Assembly: GCF_023065955.2 (NCBI RefSeq)
Contig: NW_026622930.1
Coordinates: 15,973,449 to 16,037,448 of the forward strand
Reading direction: 5' to 3'
DNA from: Ursus arctos
Lineage: Eukaryota; Chordata; Mammalia; Carnivora; Ursidae
Length of the DNA: 64,000 nucleotides
The position numbers were made by a program, and so were the translations under genes. Each line of letters begins with the position of its first letter. The first letter of the stretch is position 1. Below, in pieces: positions 11,630 through 23,830 of this stretch. The notes under the pieces are model-generated. The model did not search any database. It was not told where the DNA came from and was given only the letters and a program-made list of their open reading frames with translations.

Positions 11630-13335
11630 TTTTTGTTTATTTTTTAAATTAGAATTTAATTTTTAGCACAGTTTTGAGTTCACAGCAAAATTGAGAGGAA
11701 GGTACAGAGATTTCCCAAATACCCCTACTCGTCTCTTCATAGACTTCCCCATTACCAACATCCTTTGGCAATTATATATTTGGTGCAATTGATGAACCTC
11801 CACCGATACATCGTTATCACCCAAAGTCTGTAGTTTCAATTCCAATTCACTCTTGGGGTTGGGCATTCTCTAAGTCTGGACAAATGTATAATGATATGTA
11901 TCCATCATTATGGTTTTTTACAGAGTGTTTTCACAGCCCTAAAAATCCTCTGAGTTCTGCTTATTGACCCCTCCCCAGCCCACAATGTCTAGCTACCACT
12001 GATCTTCATACCATCTCCACAGTTTTGCATTTTCTAGAATGCTTTATATTTGGAATTATACAGTATATAGCCATTGCAGATTTGTTTCTTTCACTTATTA
12101 GTATGGATTGAAGCTTCCTCTCTGCTTTTTTATAGCTTGGTAACTCATTTCTTTTTAGCACTGAATAATATTCCATTGTCTGGACGTATCACAGTTCATT
12201 TATCCATTCACATACTGAAGGATATCTTAGTTGCTTCCAAGGTTTGGCAATTATGAATAAAGCTGCTATAAACATCTGCTTATAGCAGGTTTTTGTGCAG
12301 ACATAAGTTTTCTACTCATTTAGGTAAATACTAAGGAGTGTGATTGCTGGATTATGTGTGAGTATGCTTAATTCTGTAAGAAATAGCCAAACTGTCTGCC
12401 ATCATGATTGTACAATTTTACATTTCCACTAGCAGTGAATGAAAGTTCCTCCTGTTTCACATCCTCATCAGTATTTGATATTATCAGTGTTCCAAGTTTC
12501 GGTCATTCTGGTTGGCACATAGTGCTATCTCATTGCTGTTTTAATTTGTACTCCCCTAATGACATAGCGTGTAGAGCTTTCTTCATATGCCGATTTGTGT
12601 CCTGTATACCTTCTTTAGTGGGATGTCTGTAAGGTCTTTGCTCCATTTTTTAATTGGGTTGTTTGTTTTCATATTGTTGAGTTTTAAGAGTTCTTTCTAC
12701 ATTGTACAGAACAGTCCTTTATCACACATGTCCTTTGCAAATATTTCTTACAGTCTGTAGCACTGTGTTTCACAGAGCCAGCATTTTTAATTTTAATGAA
12801 CTTTATGAATTGTTTCTTTTGTGGGTCATGCTTTTGGCACTGTATCTAAAAAGTCGTTGACATACACAAGGTCATTTACCTTTTCTCTATGTATCTTCTA
12901 GCAGTTTTATACTTCTGTGTTTTATATTTAGGTCTGTGATCCATTTTGACTTAATCTTTGTGAAGGGTGTGAGGTCTGTGCCTAGACTTTTTTTTTTTTT
13001 TTTGCACGTGGATATCTAGTTGTTCCAACATCATTTGTTGAAAAGACTATCTTTGTTTTACTGCACTGTCTTTGCTCCTTTGTCAAAGGTCAGTTAACTA
13101 TATTTATGTGGGTCTATTTCTGGGTCCTGTATTCTGCTTCATTGGTCTACTTGTCTGTTCTTTCACCAATACCACACTGGCTTGATTACTGTGGTTTTAT
13201 AGTAAATCTTAAAGGCAGGTAGTGTCAGTCTTCCAACTTTGTTCTTCTCCTTCAATATGATATTGACTTTTCTGAGTCTTTTGCCTCTCCGTGTAAATTT
13301 GGAATCGGTTTGTCAATATCTACATGATCATTTTT
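11630..13335 (-). mobile_element. L1 (old L1M-type), antisense, 3' UTR plus 3' part of ORF2
   Basis: The plus strand reads as inverted L1. First comes the 3' UTR ('tttgagttcacagcaaaatt', 'gtacagagatttcccaaata'). Then come ORF2-derived blocks such as 'gaataatattccattgtctg', 'ttttttaattgggttgtttg', 'tttgttgaaaagactatctt' and 'ccaataccacactggcttga'. Many stops and frameshifts make it non-functional. It is 5' truncated at about 13335. A T-run of about 16 at 12989-13004 lies inside it. Confidence 0.92.
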
Positions 13336-13775
13336 CTTTCAAGGGAAGTTCAAATATTTGGTCATTTATGTGAAACCTCCTAATATTTAAATGCAACCTA
13401 ATCATTCTCATAAAAAAGATGGCAGATTGGCTGTGGCAACTTTGCTACTTAGCTAAGCTGTGACTATATTTGTCAGAATGGGTGGCTTTGGGTCAGGGTT
13501 GGTCACAAGAGAACTTTGGAAATGGGAGATTTAGATATTGCAAGTGGGGTAGTAGCCATTTTTACTCTCTGAAAGTTAGCCTCCTTGTGTTCTGGCATGA
13601 TACCTCTGGCCTGTGAGCTCATGCTGTCGGTGTGGGGCGGTGTCCAGCCCTCTCCTGCCTCCAATTTTCACAATGGAGCTTTTAAAGTGTCTTTAAGCCT
13701 AGGCCCCGGCCTCTGTGCTGGTCTATTATCAAAAGCACCGCTACAGTGGAAAGCCACTTGTATCAACAAGGGTTG
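13336..13775. other. Unique-looking, locally GC-richer DNA
   Basis: Open frame 13585-13911 (108 codons) overlaps this and the next interval. It has no recognisable domain. Confidence 0.45.
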
Positions 13776-14072
13776 CGGAAAGAGAGACAGACGCAGATTT
13801 TACTTTATCCTTGTGTGTTTCTGCTCATCAACAAGGATGCCAGGGTTTCCTTATCTTAGCACACTTCACGTCCAGCTTTCCTCTCCAAATAAACGCCTGG
13901 CTGGTCTATAGCAGCTTCAGATCCAAGACCAGATGCAGAGCCAACAGCCTTGCGTAGATCTCCCCATCATAGATCTTTCCCATGACTGTGTAAAGTCTAA
14001 TCTCCATAACAAATTCCTTCCTCTATGTAATTCATAGGGTTCTGCTTCTCTGATTGAACCCTGATTAATACA
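13776..14072 (+). mobile_element. Possible ERVL-type LTR 3' part
   Basis: The tail 'gggttctgcttctctgattg' followed by 'aaccctgattaatacatg' matches the usual ending of a family of mammalian ERVL-class LTRs (MLT2-like). The body is too diverged for a firm call. Confidence 0.4.
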
Positions 14073-14384
14073 TGACCAAACACGTCTGTGAGCAGAAACA
14101 TGCCTGGGAGAAGCCAGAGAGCAAGTGCTCTCTGAATTAATGTCTTTGCATATGTCCTCAGCTGGAAATAATCTCTCTCTCCTCTGAAAACTCATAGTTT
14201 TATGTAGCATTTAACACATTATAATGTTTATTACATACTTCCGCATGCATACTTTATCTTCCTTGATAAATTTCAATTTATTTACATGCTTTTCATTTCT
14301 TCTCTTCCTTCTTTCTATCAGAAACCTTAAGGAAAAATGGTGCTATTTATCCAGTACCCATCAGCTATATTCAAAGATATCTTA
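14073..14384. other. Unique-looking DNA
   Basis: AT-rich. No gene or repeat recognised. Confidence 0.5.
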
Positions 14385-14455
14385 CTAATGGTATTTCATA
14401 AATTTTTACTAATTCTCACAACCAATCCTGTAGACTAGATATTGTAGTGATTATG
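14385..14455 (-). mobile_element. MIR fragment, antisense
   Basis: 'tactaattctcacaaccaat' followed by 'cctgtagactagatattgta' matches the inverted MIR core region. It stops where the next old repeat begins. Confidence 0.45.
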
Positions 14456-14800
14456 ATGTTTTTGGCTACAAGAAACAAAATCCTTGGCCAAAATTGGCTT
14501 AGGTAGTAATAACACTTACTCTATCGTAAAGTACGAGAAGACCAGAATTAAACAGACATTGGAAGCATCACTCCTTGCTCATTCTCTTATTTCCGCCCTT
14601 CTGTAGATTCTGTTTGTTGGCCTTGTTCTCAAACCAGGAGGAAGATGGCTGCAGCTCTTCTATGAGTTTTCCTTTACTCACAAGGTGACCTTCTTGAACA
14701 GAATCCAAGACATGCCCAGGCTGGTTCTTACACACATGCCCCCTATCTGATCCACAGGGAGCACTCATGCATCCTTTGACCTGACAAACTTGAGGTGTGT
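14456..14800. repeat. Old unclassified interspersed repeat
   Basis: 'ttttggctacaagaaacaaa' with 'tggcttaggtagtaataaca' and, downstream, 'gaggaagatggctgcagctc' resembles a widespread old mammalian element. I recognise the pattern but cannot name the family. Overlapping open frames are not convincing. Confidence 0.4.
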
Positions 14801-15484
14801 ATGTCATCAGGCAAACCTCTGGACCTTATTTTTCTTGGGTATCAACTCAATACCAGTCTTCTGTGCCCACAACTGTAGAGGACATATGTCAACCTTGCAT
14901 GGTTGCTTTGAAGCCTTTCTCATTACACACAAACTGGGAGTAGCATGCCCACCACTCTGCCACAAAAGAGACGTGACACTCACAGTCCATCTCTTCCAAA
15001 GAATTATCCTTTTAATCCCCTGCTACTTTTTCAAACTCTCTGATAAACTAAGCTTGAAGTGATGGTCATCAAAGTGTCATGGAACTGATTTGTTCCTAGC
15101 TCCATAGCAAGACCATCCTGGGAGGTCTGGCAATACACGTTTGGGCACCTCCTATTCCCTTGGTCCTTCACATGAAACTGACACCGCGTTAGTCATGTTT
15201 TAACATATAATTATATATACAACATAAATTTGATTCCAGATGGCATGTTACAAATATGCCATAGCCAGAATGGCTTTCTCTAATATGGTTAATCCAGTTA
15301 TATCTGATATTAGGAAGGGGAAAGAATTACATTTATTTACTTTCTGAGTAAAAATTTAGGATTCTTTTTCACTCAGGTTGTACATTAAAAAGCAATATGC
15401 AAATAGAGAATGCATACAAGATTACAGTACTGATTTGGTGCTCAGATCTTTTTTCTGATTTATAAAAAAATAACAGATATGATT
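14801..15484. other. Unique-looking DNA
   Basis: No gene found. The open frame at 14790-15062 is unlike any known family. Confidence 0.5.
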
Positions 15485-15660
15485 TGTTTAGCATCTACTA
15501 CCTGTCAAATTGTTTTCTATGCATTATTCAAGCTCTCCTCCACATTTTGTGATACTCACTATCTCCATTCTGTGGAACAGAAAAATTAGTCTCATCAGGT
15601 TTAAGGATCTTTCCCATGATTTTCTAGCTGTTAAAGGATAAATTCAGGATTTGATGATAT
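15485..15660 (-). mobile_element. MIR SINE, antisense, degraded
   Basis: 'tagcatctactacctgtcaa', 'ttctatgcattattcaagct', 'catgattttctagctgttaa' and 'attcaggatttga' follow the inverted MIR layout. Confidence 0.6.
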
Positions 15661-15959
15661 GCGTTTGATTTTGAAGATGATATTTTTTCGTTATACGTAC
15701 TGCTTAATCTTTTAAATTCAATGTGTCATAGATAATCATTTGTAAGAGTTTCTGTAGTTTATATTTACATAATACATCAATTTTCAAAGCTCATTCCTAT
15801 CGTGTTACACAGCTTCTGTGTGAATTAGGCAACCAAGTGAATTAACTTTACCATTTATCAGATGTGAGTGACTGAGGAACACACCAAATAATTAACTTGA
15901 CCATGGGCCCAGCAAGCCAACTGTCAGCTGGGTCTGGTAATTTCCCAGGGGGAAGAATT
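15661..15959. other. Unassigned DNA
   Basis: No feature recognised. Confidence 0.5.
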
Positions 15960-16190
15960 GGGTAGAATAATATGGGTGCAGGTTCCAGGATCAGATATGC
16001 ACCGTTAAATCGAGGCTTTGTGACTCACCTCTTAATCACCGTCTTTGTGTCTCAGGTTCTGATCTGTATACCGAGACACTATTCATGCCTACTGATTGGA
16101 ACTGTAAAGGATCTGATGTTTATAACTCACTGAACATAGAGCTCGGCAAATAGCAGATGCTCAGGAAAGTTTAGCTCTTATACTACGATC
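15960..16190 (+). mobile_element. MIR SINE, degraded
   Basis: 'aatcgaggctttgtgactca', 'cctcttaatcaccgtctttg', 'tgtctcaggttctgatctgt', and a 3' part 'gctcggcaaatagcagatgc' follow the MIR sense order. Confidence 0.55.
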
Positions 16191-17623
16191 TTTGGTGCTT
16201 ACAGTGACACTTGTCTTCAGAGGAATGCATTGTTCTGCTATTTAGTCATTAAAACATGTCAAGCAAAAAGATACATGGAGAATGTATGTAGGAAGCATGT
16301 GCATATATTTACTGAAGCTCCTATTTTCAACTACTTGTACAATTGATTGTGAACAGAGATCTAATTTTTATGTTGCGGTACTTCTTGTATTTCTGGTAGC
16401 TACAGGTTTAAATGCTTAGTTTTAGACTTTTCTAACTGATATTGTTTGGATAATCTATGGGAGAGGAAGAAACATCTTACCTTCTATGAGTTTTTTGAGA
16501 GAGTTGGGGCTCTGGGCAGTTATCAACAACAACCTAAACATTTCTAACTCCGAGGATTTTCAACCCGGTGTGTTTTTCTTCCATAATGGACTTACCTAAT
16601 ATAGTTCACTCCTTTTTCATCTGCAAACCCATTATTCTGCAAAATTTATAGCACTTTTATGCATCTCTTTTTCGTTGTTACACATGGAGGACATTTTTTT
16701 GGCAGTAATTATACAATTTGCATATTTAAAGAGTAAATTGCAATCAAGAAAAAAAATTATCATACAAATTGCTGTGTGTGTAATATGGTATCTGCAGAAT
16801 ATAGTGTTTACTTCTCTGATGTGCACACTAGATCTTAGAAAAGCGAGGAAAGGAGAAAAGAAAAACATTTGCCAAAGAGATTAAGCAGAACTCGCTTCCC
16901 TCTTAGAAAGTTTTTTGTCTAAAATTTAAAGAGATAAAGTATTTTTTCCACATTATGATGGGGGCAAATTCTTGGTTGCTTTCAGTTTTACGGAATCCCT
17001 TCTCTTTTTTCGCCTCTGTTTTCATGTTTTTGTTTGAAAGTATTTGGGTGAGGCACTGTTTCTGAGAAATGTTCATATCGTAAGTGTAATCCTGGATATC
17101 TTTAACGGACAACTGGAGGGAAAAAAAAGAGGACAGAATGATGTTAGCTTTTGGACGAAAATGTAAGTCATCAAAGTGGTTAATAGTCCCTACTGACAGC
17201 TAAATATAAACAAAACTGCCAGAACGAAAGCAAAATAAAAGAACGACACCAGAACCTCGATATATGAACAAACGTAGGAACAACAAATCAAGTCTTGAAG
17301 AAGTCGTCTCCTCTGCTTGCATGTCTGTGCAAATTTTGCATTTTCTTCACGGAGAAATTGCCTTATATTCTATTTAGTCAGTGTAGACAGAGGCTGTTTA
17401 TCCCTATAAATGGTGCATTTTGTGACTAAGTGTTTTGACCATCTGAATGACAAATTTTTACACAGCCAACTGAATTCATCATGCAGCTGTTCTTAGTGGG
17501 TCATTTAAGAGTCAAAAGCATCAAAGTGTCTTCTTGATCTATCGTTTTGCTTGTTTTTCTATTATTTGAAATGGATTTATTGAGCTATTTGCATGCTGAA
17601 CTAATAGTTTTATATACGGTTTT
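16191..17623. other. Unique-looking DNA, repeat-poor
   Basis: No gene or transposon. The part from about 17290 to 17570 is compositionally even and repeat-free and is listed as a candidate non-coding constrained block in the findings. Open frames near 16632-17112 overlap on both strands and look accidental. Confidence 0.5.
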
Positions 17624-17638
17624 AGAATATATTCTTTC

Positions 17639-17841
17639 CAGGGCGCCTGGGTAGCTCAGTCGGTTAAGCGTCTGCCTTCAGCTCAGGTCATGATCCCAGG
17701 GTCCCGAGATCGAGTCTCACATCCAGCTCCCTGCTCAGCCGGGAGTCTGCTTCTCCCTTGGCCCCTCCCCCTGCTTGTGCTTCCTCTTCCTCTGTCTCTC
17801 TCTCACACACATAAATAAATAATACCTTTAAAAAAATAAAA
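17639..17841 (+). mobile_element. Can-SINE (older SINEC2-like subfamily)
   Basis: 'gggcgcctgggtagctcagt' head, 'cggttaagcgtctgccttca', 'ctccctgctcagccgggagt' body, AATAAATAA-type tail. A perfect 15-bp duplication 'agaatatattctttc' flanks it at 17624-17638 and 17842-17856. Confidence 0.96.
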
Positions 17842-17856
17842 AGAATATATTCTTTC

Positions 17857-19684
17857 TTCATGATCTGGAATTTATGATATAACCATGAGTATCATTTATT
17901 AAGTCTGATTTTGAACTCCCAATTTGACTTTAAAAGGTATACAGGGCCCACAAGAGAAATTTTCCAAATGGTCATTTTTGTTTTCAAGAGTCAGTTTAGG
18001 AAGTATCAGATTATAAACGAATTTGATTAGAACAAAGTCCCATGAAGTTTGAAAATTGTTTTCTTTATGTTTGTGGTGGAGAATACAGTCACAGTTTTTC
18101 TTCCATGGTTCTCCCCAGAATCCATTTCCATTCTCACGAGGAGTTAAAAGTGAAGAGACATGAAGGAAGAGGAGCAAGTATTGGAAAAGTTTCAAGTGGA
18201 TTCCAATATGCAGCTTGATGCGTATTTAATTCTGAAAAAAAGAAAAGTGCCTGTAGGGGTATAAGTGTGGAACACTCACCATTTCATCGTGGCAATGATT
18301 TTTTCCATGCGTGTGTATGAGTTTCTCTGCATCGACTGGAATGTAATACCCACAAGGTTAATTAGATGCGCTGAAAATGGAAACATTCAGCGCTCTCAAA
18401 ATGTCTCGTTAATTCAGGTCTCACCCAGGCATCTATGCTATCTTTTTAACCACATTGTTCTCCAAGGTGTGGAGTTCATTTATGAGTAACATCCTCTTAA
18501 CCTTTTCAATATAATAAAAGGGTATTTGAGATGCATGGTCAGTCAACATCTAACATAAAATCTTAAGCCTCTGGTTTTGAAAAGAACAATGTGGATTAAT
18601 GAGGATTGTTTTTTATAGAGCTGATACAATTACTTGTCAAAAGAGACAAAGAAGAGAATTACTGTTGGTATTCTGGTCAAAAACTGTGTTGATCTATCAT
18701 GAAAATTGAAACTACTCCAGAGAATGGATGGATTTTGACTTATTTGTGGTCTTAGTGAGGGGAATGAAGTCACGAAGGAGACGCATGGATCATAAAGCAA
18801 AATCAATATGGGTACTCAGTTAAAGAAAAGCATTTTATATTCGTGTCCATTGAAATAGAAAATGAACGGTCTCTACAAAGAAGGATGAAGCATTGTTGCT
18901 TATGAATTTTTACTCTGTTTATTCTTTATTAATATGTCCTTAGCTGGTTCATTTTGAGTATTATATGATATTATAGTGCAAATGTATGTTTCTTTCAGTT
19001 TCATTATTTCGTCAATATTTACCTAGATACTCTTCTCTGATCTCAGAACTTACATAATGTCTGCTCCAAAAATTGAAGGTAAGAACAGGCTTTCATTCAT
19101 TTCATGAATTTTCATACAAAAAGAAAAAAAGGGGGGAAGGAGAGATCAGCAGAAGCTTCTTGTATCCACAAATATGAACTAACATGGGTGCTTAATAACC
19201 ATACAAAGTTTTTTTAAGGAAAATATCATGGTTGATCCTTGAAGTGATTCCAAGTGACAACTCCAAGTAGACTTTCCCCAAAACATTAGTTGCTAGGTGT
19301 GTTTTTAAATAATGACTAAAACAGGATGACATAAAATATTTTGAATTAGGGAAAACTCAAAAATTTGTCGTACCATTATGAAGGGTATATTGTTATGACA
19401 GCCCAAACGTACTGATATTTATGGGATGTTACTATTGCTTTAAAGCATCTTTACTTCTAAGCTGGAAAAAGCAAAACCAAATCTAAAATATGGCTCTTCT
19501 AGCAAGGGTAAATTATTACCTCCACCATGGTAGAAGGAGGCCAAATGCCAGCAGGTGATTGTCTGGTCTCTCTAGTCTACACGGTCATGTTGGGTCTCAG
19601 TTTGGGCATTGCTCCTGGAAAGCACATCAGTCAGCAAAAGCATTAGATAAGGGTCCTCTGCAATAAGAGATAAAACCTGAGCCT
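17857..19684. other. Unique-looking DNA, no gene
   Basis: No transposon or exon recognised. Open frames at 17899-18195 (minus) and 18265-18489 (plus) show no known domain. Confidence 0.5.
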
Positions 19685-19860
19685 AAATATAATTTTACAT
19701 CTTTTATAATTTAATGTATAAATTAAGTATATAATATAATTTATATATTACTTACATTATAATTTATACATTGTATTATGAATTTATACATTAAAAAATA
19801 ATAATAATTAATAATATTATAATTTATGCATTATAATATAATTTACACATCTTTACTACC
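19685..19860. repeat. AT-rich low-complexity tract
   Basis: Recurrent 'ataatttata', 'tttatacatt' and 'attataattt' words in both orientations give it many imperfect inverted repeats. No transposon is recognised inside it. Confidence 0.85.
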
Positions 19861-19983
19861 ATGGTTAATTTATATATTTGTTCATGATCCAATTTAGGAA
19901 TTTCTAGGGTGACTGGAAAAAGTACCAGCTGATATTGCTATAAAAGTCATTTTGTTTTCCTTGGTTATTAAAAACCTTCATTA

Positions 19984-20184
19984 GGGGCACCGGGGTGGCA
20001 CAGCGGTTAAGCGTCTGCCTTCGGCTCAGGGCGTGATCCTGGCATTATGGGATCAGGCCCCACATCAGGCTCCTCCGCTGGGAGCCTGCTTCTTCCTCTC
20101 CCACTCCCCCTGCTTGTGTTCCCTCTCTCGCTGGCTGTCTCTATCTCTGTTGAATAAATAAATAAAATCTTAAAAAAAAAAAAA
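19984..20184 (+). mobile_element. Can-SINE (SINEC, ursid-type)
   Basis: 'cggggtggcacagcggttaa', 'gcgtctgccttcggctcagg', 'ctccgctgggagcctgct', then 'aataaataaaatctt' and an A-tail. An imperfect duplication lies around it ('aaaaccttcatta' before, 'aaacaccttcaata' after). Confidence 0.95.
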
Positions 20185-20199
20185 CACCTTCAATAAAGT

Positions 20200-21520
20200 G
20201 GGGACATCTTTGTAAAGAAAGAAACCTGACGGACACAAATTTTCTCACCCCCGGAGTCAATTCTGAGAGCTCCGTGTACATAATTCTTTTCTACACTATC
20301 AACCACACAGCTTCCTTGTGAGTCCCTGACCATCCTTTCTAAACCAGACATCATTTAATATCTGCATCTCAAACTTTTCAAGATCTTTCATCAAGGAAGG
20401 GGACAGCATCAGTGATTTGGGAAGAGTGATCACTTCTATTGTCAAAGAAGTCAAAGATTGGATGGAGTTTCAGTACTCCTGATCTCCTGATCCTTCACAT
20501 ATGCCACTTTTCTAGAGATTATAGGCCCATTCTTTCCTTATCAGTACCCCCAATGTCCTGAAAGGCTGTGAATCCAGCTAATGTAATTTGGCAACCCACA
20601 GAAGCAAACTTTGTGTCTGGGTTTTGGCTTTTGGTCTAGTGGCTCTAAGACATAAGGAACTCTTTCAGAGAAGCCATAGAGATTTTCTGGTTTTCTATCT
20701 GCATTTGAAAAACAACAATGAAAGAATCTGAACTTATCAATCTATTTGTTTTCCAGGCCCATTGGAGTAAATCACTCCACTCTGCAGTCTTGAGTTCTAT
20801 TTCTTACACCCAATGGTTTTCTGAACATTGTCTTCAACTGGCCCTTCTTCCAGGTGACCATTGATAATAACATAATTGGGTTTTCATTTCCTATTGCATG
20901 TCATGGGCTGCCAGACACCCATCCTTTAATGCTTATTAGATTTTTTAAAATTGCCGTTAGTCTCCACCAATTCCAAGTAACAAATCCCAGATTCTCCTTA
21001 TTTCTGTGAATGTCTTTGGCTTATAACACTGCTTGTGCCAACTCCTATGTTAGCTTCTTGGATACATGAAACAATAAGGGATTTAACAAAAAAGTGCTGG
21101 TAATTAAAAAAAAATATCCAAGAAATCTACAGAATCAGACATGGGAATGGACAGAAATAAGGTAAGCTGAGTACTGGCCAGGGCCACAGTGATAGCATGC
21201 CCCAAACCAGTCTAATACTGATGCTGATTACTGGCTGCTAAAGTTTGCACAGATTTTATCACCTTATGGCCTCTAGAAATTGCGACTGCATTAATGACAC
21301 TACTGGTCCTAGAGTTTCAGTGTTCCTGCTATCCCTGCTCCTTAGCAAACATCCAGCCAGAAGCCTGCATTGGGAGCACTTGCTTAACAAGAGCGACTGG
21401 GTAAGTCAATATCTGGTGCTTTGTAGTTGTACTGTAGTAGGAAATAGTATATGCTTCCCTATCATAACCCATATGGTTTATGGGCATATACAAATGGTTG
21501 GCTAACAGAATACTCATTCT
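20200..21520. other. Unassigned DNA upstream of an MLT1-like LTR
   Basis: No gene is recognised; the open frame 21245-21505 has no known domain. Because an MLT1-like LTR follows directly, part of this interval could be decayed MaLR internal sequence, but I see no diagnostic block. Confidence 0.4.
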
Positions 21521-21529
21521 GTCTCTTTC

Positions 21530-21942
21530 CCCTTGACCGTCTCCTCAAATATTTTCAGTCCAGGCTTCTTTTTGAGTTGGAAGTGGTCATCTGAAATCTT
21601 TCTCGCCAATGAGACATATTTTAAATTATGTAGATGGATTTCTGGGGATGGTTTTTGCTTTTCTTGATAATAAAGATAGTTTCAACTGATGTCATCTCTC
21701 TCCCCACCCTCTTGCCCTGCTTTGATAGTGGGCATGGGGCCTGGAGTCATAGCAATCAGCTTTGACTATAGCAAGGATAGGAAAATTACAGATGCAAACA
21801 CAGATAATATAGAGCCACTGAATCGGTGCCAGCAAAAACAAGATACAGACTTCTTGTAATAGAAGAAAAATAAACCCTTATTTGTTTAGGCCTTTGAACT
21901 CAAGTTTTCTATTACTTAAAACTAAACACGTCTAACTAGTAC
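21530..21942 (+). mobile_element. MLT1-like LTR (ERVL-MaLR)
   Basis: The 3' half is recognisable: 'gccactgaatcggtgccagc', 'acagacttcttgtaatagaa', 'aataaacccttatttgttta', 'gttttctattacttaaaact' and an ending 'cacgtctaactagtaca'. The 5' boundary is uncertain. Confidence 0.6.
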
Positions 21943-23764
21943 AATGAAAAATTCCCCAGATCCTGGGCAGCCAAACAGAAAAAAAAAAAATAATAAAATA
22001 AATAAAATTCATTTCTATTTTAAACATTAAGCAAAATTAAATGAACATTGATTTCCCCACGTTCACATCTGAAATTGTTATTAAGGATATTTGGAAACTT
22101 GAGCACATGTGTGAGTTGATGACAACTTCTTCTAAATACCTTTGGAAGTCTGATGTAAAATATACATATTCTTCTTATGAGGCTTACGTAGTCTCACATA
22201 TGGATAATAGTTCATATTTTTTAAATTTACTCTCCACTTCAAGATGAAACACAACCACTGCTTCATGTTTCCCCCTAGCAAATAAGTAGATGGGACAAAA
22301 TGTAACTCACAGATTTTTAAAAAATATAAACTAATTCGCAGAGGTAAGGTAGTAATAGCAATCCGCCTTTCTGACACTCAGCTAAGATAATCACAGATGC
22401 AAGCGCTCTGCGGTGATAATAAATCTGTGCAACAATCACAAAATTCGAATGCCCGGAAACAAACTTAATATATTTAGTTTTATGACTAAATGTGCCAGGT
22501 TCTTTTTTTTTTTTTTTTTTTCTTCGCATCATTGCAAAAATGGTTGTGATCCAAATTCCTGTTGGGACCAAACAGGTAACATAAATGCGGCCAGGTAGAA
22601 AGAGGCATGCCTTCATTGGGAGAATGGCTTCACCTAAGGAGGAGGGAAAACAGACACCTTATCTAAGGAGAAGCCCGTCGGCTCCAGCTCCTTGTGGCCA
22701 TGCTGGGAGGCAGTGCACTTGTCAGATCTTATTGTCAATCGAAGCTGAAAATTTCAGATTTTGATGTGAAGTTTTTAATGTTTTTCAATTTTAGTCAATT
22801 AAACAATAGTTGAAGTCTATATCTGGATTTTGGGTCAATAACATATGACCTTCATCTTAAGGAAAGACTTAATCACTAAGTCTTTTTTAGACTAGGAAAA
22901 AATACATTGTGAGAACACACACACAGTAGAATAAACAGAAAATATTTAAATGTTTAATCACAATGCTTTGCTTTCAGGATTTTCTAGGAGGAGTAATTAC
23001 TGAAGAAGGTGGATGGGCTTTGGGAACTGTCCAGAGATTATGCTCTATACCAACTTATTTTTAAACCAATTTCAAATTTATTTCCCATTAATAACATACT
23101 GATGGCATTATATTGATTATTTTTATTACTACGGTAATGCTAGTAACAGACGTTCAAGTCCTAGTGTTATACAATAATACAACGTAACTTCTTATTTGTA
23201 TTATGTTTAATTGACACAGCATTCAGAGATAAGGGACCACAGCTGACATAGGCTCCACAGTTCTTAACATGTGTGTTTTTTTCTGGACATTGATATCTAT
23301 TCGAAAAGAAAGGTGGATATTTTTTTATGGGCCAATATTTGTACCATATATTGATTCACTCTATACTCCATCATTTAGAAATGAGTCTCAGTGTCTCAAC
23401 TGGGATACAAAGAGGACATTGAATCCATTTGATAACTGGGCTGTGGCTTTCAAGCAGCAAACTTAACACAAGGAGAGCAATAAGAATAGTCAGTGAATAT
23501 CTAGCCATCACTGCCACAGGGCTTTAGATTTTGTTGACTAAGTGTCTTTATTTCCAGAGGCTTTCTTACTCCATATTTTTTGGTTATATTAGCAAGTCAA
23601 GCAAAAACAAATAAACAAACACATGTTTTTTTCACAAGTCATTTTTTTCACAAGTCATTCTGTAGTAATTTTACTGAAGTATAACGTTCAGTTATATTTA
23701 TATTTTACAAATCATTTTCCAAACTACATCCCATTCAGTTCCATTTGATTCAGTTAGTTTCACC
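21943..23764. other. Unique-looking DNA with a T19 run
   Basis: No gene. A T-run of 19 lies at 22503-22521 without an attached SINE or LINE. A-rich text lies at 21978-22011. Block 22320-22630 is repeat-free apart from the T-run. Open frames on both strands overlap and look accidental. Confidence 0.5.
23626..23657. repeat. 16-bp tandem duplication (2 copies)
   Basis: Unit 'tttttttcacaagtca' at 23626-23641 is repeated exactly at 23642-23657. The unit is not part of a recognised transposon. Confidence 0.95.
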
Positions 23765-23830
23765 AGTAATTTATTAATTACGTACTACGTGCCAAGCATT
23801 GCGATGGTTTCAGGAGACAAAGAAGCGTGT
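23765..23830 (-). mobile_element. L2 3' end fragment, antisense
   Basis: 'ttattaattacgtactacgt' then 'gccaagcattgcgatggttt' and 'caggagacaaagaagc' match the inverted L2 3' end. Confidence 0.5.
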
